Both the position numbers and the translations under genes were made by a program. From Holosporales bacterium (GTDB lineage Bacteria > Pseudomonadota > Alphaproteobacteria > BNTO01): a DNA stretch of 31,891 nt. Where the stretch lies: NCBI GenBank assembly GCA_031257795.1, contig JAIRNW010000071.1, forward strand, positions 1 to 31,891. Direction: 5' to 3'. Positions 31,296 through 31,891 of the stretch are shown piece after piece (within the stretch, counting starts at the first letter, position 1; every line of letters begins with the position of its first letter). The notes beneath the pieces were generated by a model that was given only the letters and a program-made list of their open reading frames with translations, searched no databases and was not told where the DNA came from.

Positions 31296-31415
31296 TACCA
31301 AACCATAAAAAGTCTGTTGGTTCGTCGCCGCAATGCTCGAATGCTCACGTGCCATAAGTACGCTGCGCTTCTGCGCTGCGAGGCCCCTGCCAACAACTCT
31401 TTTTATGGCTTGGTA
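31296..31415. repeat. Intact palindromic element, arms A/A variant
   Basis: TACCAAACCATAAAAAG (31296-31312) and CTTTTTATGGCTTGGTA (31399-31415) differ at one base as inverted repeats. Core: GCTCGAATGCTCACGTGCC, ATAAGTACGCTGCGCTTCTG. It lies immediately upstream of the tssF start. Confidence 0.85.
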
Positions 31416-31426
31416 TCACATACCCG

Positions 31427-31520
31427 GTCATAAAAAGTTTGTGGGTTCGTTGCGCCAGCGCCCCAACAATGCACAAGTTTATGACAAAAACCGTAGAGAA
31501 TAAAAGGCCCAGTCGCAAAA
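31427..31520. repeat. Type-A arm pair without core
   Basis: GGTCATAAAAAGTTTGTGGG and CCCCAACAATGCACAAGTTT are followed by ATGACAAAAACC; CAGTCGCAAAAAGAAGTGG occurs at ~31510. These are arm fragments next to the intact element. Confidence 0.6.
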
Positions 31521-31574
31521 AGAAGTGGACAAGAGCAGGGCTTTAGATTGCGCTTTAACTTGATTGCTGGACTT

Positions 31575-31580
31575 TATAAT
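31575..31580 (+). promoter_or_regulatory. -10 box upstream of the last gene
   Basis: TATAAT ~46 bases before ATG 31627. No convincing -35 element at the right spacing. Confidence 0.4.
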
Positions 31581-31626
31581 TTAATGGTGCCATAATGATT
31601 TTGAGAGAGGTTCATTGGAGGATGAT

Positions 31627-31891
31627 ATGATGAGGGGAATTTTAGGCTTGTTCATTGGTATTGGGTTGGCCTTTGCAAATTGCGCAACAGTGTCTGCGTC
31701 TAGGGCTAGCAAAGGGCAGCCAGCTGAGGAAAGGCGGGTAGCTCCCCCCGTTGTAGGAGGGCAGCTGGTCGTCCATAGGGGAGAAGGAATTTTAGAGGGC
31801 TTAGAATCTCTTGTAGTTGCGTTGCAGGCAGGAGGCGACGCGTTATACAATAAGGCGGCCTGGGAGGGCGTGAAGCGATTGGAGCAGGAAT
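31627..31891 (+). CDS. Secreted protein, N-terminal part only
   Basis: Cut by the window edge and open to the last base. GGAGG (31617-31621) sits 5 bases before ATG 31627; ATG 31630 is also possible. The signal peptide MMRGILGLFIGIGLAFANCA is cleaved near TVSA-SRA. The visible mature part (PPVVGGQLVVHRGEGILEGL, then LVVALQAGGDALYNKAAW) suggests a small helical domain. No family recognised. Confidence 0.6.
   Translation, partial: MMRGILGLFIGIGLAFANCATVSASRASKGQPAEERRVAPPVVGGQLVVHRGEGILEGLESLVVALQAGGDALYNKAAWEGVKRLEQE

Overview
The window looks like a chromosomal segment of a host-associated alphaproteobacterium, most likely Holosporales- or Rickettsiales-like. The placement is an inference. 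It rests on alphaproteobacterial housekeeping genes (BamF/DUF3035-type lipoprotein, TolR-TolA, dnaQ near secB, a YfgM-like protein, rpsA, accA), a type VI secretion gene, many orphan secreted proteins, scrambled operons, and a dense family of palindromic repeats that invade coding sequence much as rickettsial palindromic elements do.

Layout. 1-7 kb: Rpn-family nuclease/transposase, hisS, BamF-like lipoprotein, HIT protein, tolR, tolA, and convergent dnaQ. 7-10.4 kb: XRE regulator, secreted orphan, secB, and lolD with a low-complexity insertion. 10.5-17.5 kb: an island of secreted or membrane orphans around an eroded AnmK homologue. The island holds an Arg-rich secreted protein, a Cys-rich one, an amphipathic one, a multi-pass one, two diverged copies of a small secreted protein, and between those copies a signal-peptide-bearing protein with a eukaryote-type R2R3 Myb domain and an acidic/aromatic tail. 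18 kb: tRNA-Gln(CTG). 18.6-24.3 kb: helical orphan, small exported protein, murF with a palindromic element inserted in frame, a secreted protein with an internal duplication, a zincin-like protein that has lost its HExxH, and a patatin phospholipase. 24.5-31.3 kb (minus strand): YfgM-like protein, rpsA, accA, tssF. The last 265 bases start another secreted protein cut by the window edge.

Main observations. (1) About twenty full or partial palindromic elements share a core built around a GTAC...GTAC hairpin but carry at least four exchangeable arm types, called A-D here. A: CCAAGTCACAAAAAG. B: AACCCGTTGACATAA. C: TGGACCTCTTTCGAAACC. D: CTATAGCTAATCACAA. Some elements carry two different arm types. 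Elements or arms are translated inside MurF, in the signal peptide of the BamF-like protein, in the signal peptide of a small secreted protein, and at the LolD C-terminus. (2) The exported Myb protein is a strong candidate for an effector acting on host chromatin. (3) The ~850-bp duplication flanking it has diverged mostly by amino-acid-changing substitutions (about 30 changed codons against about 4 silent). Everything here was read by eye; no database search was run.
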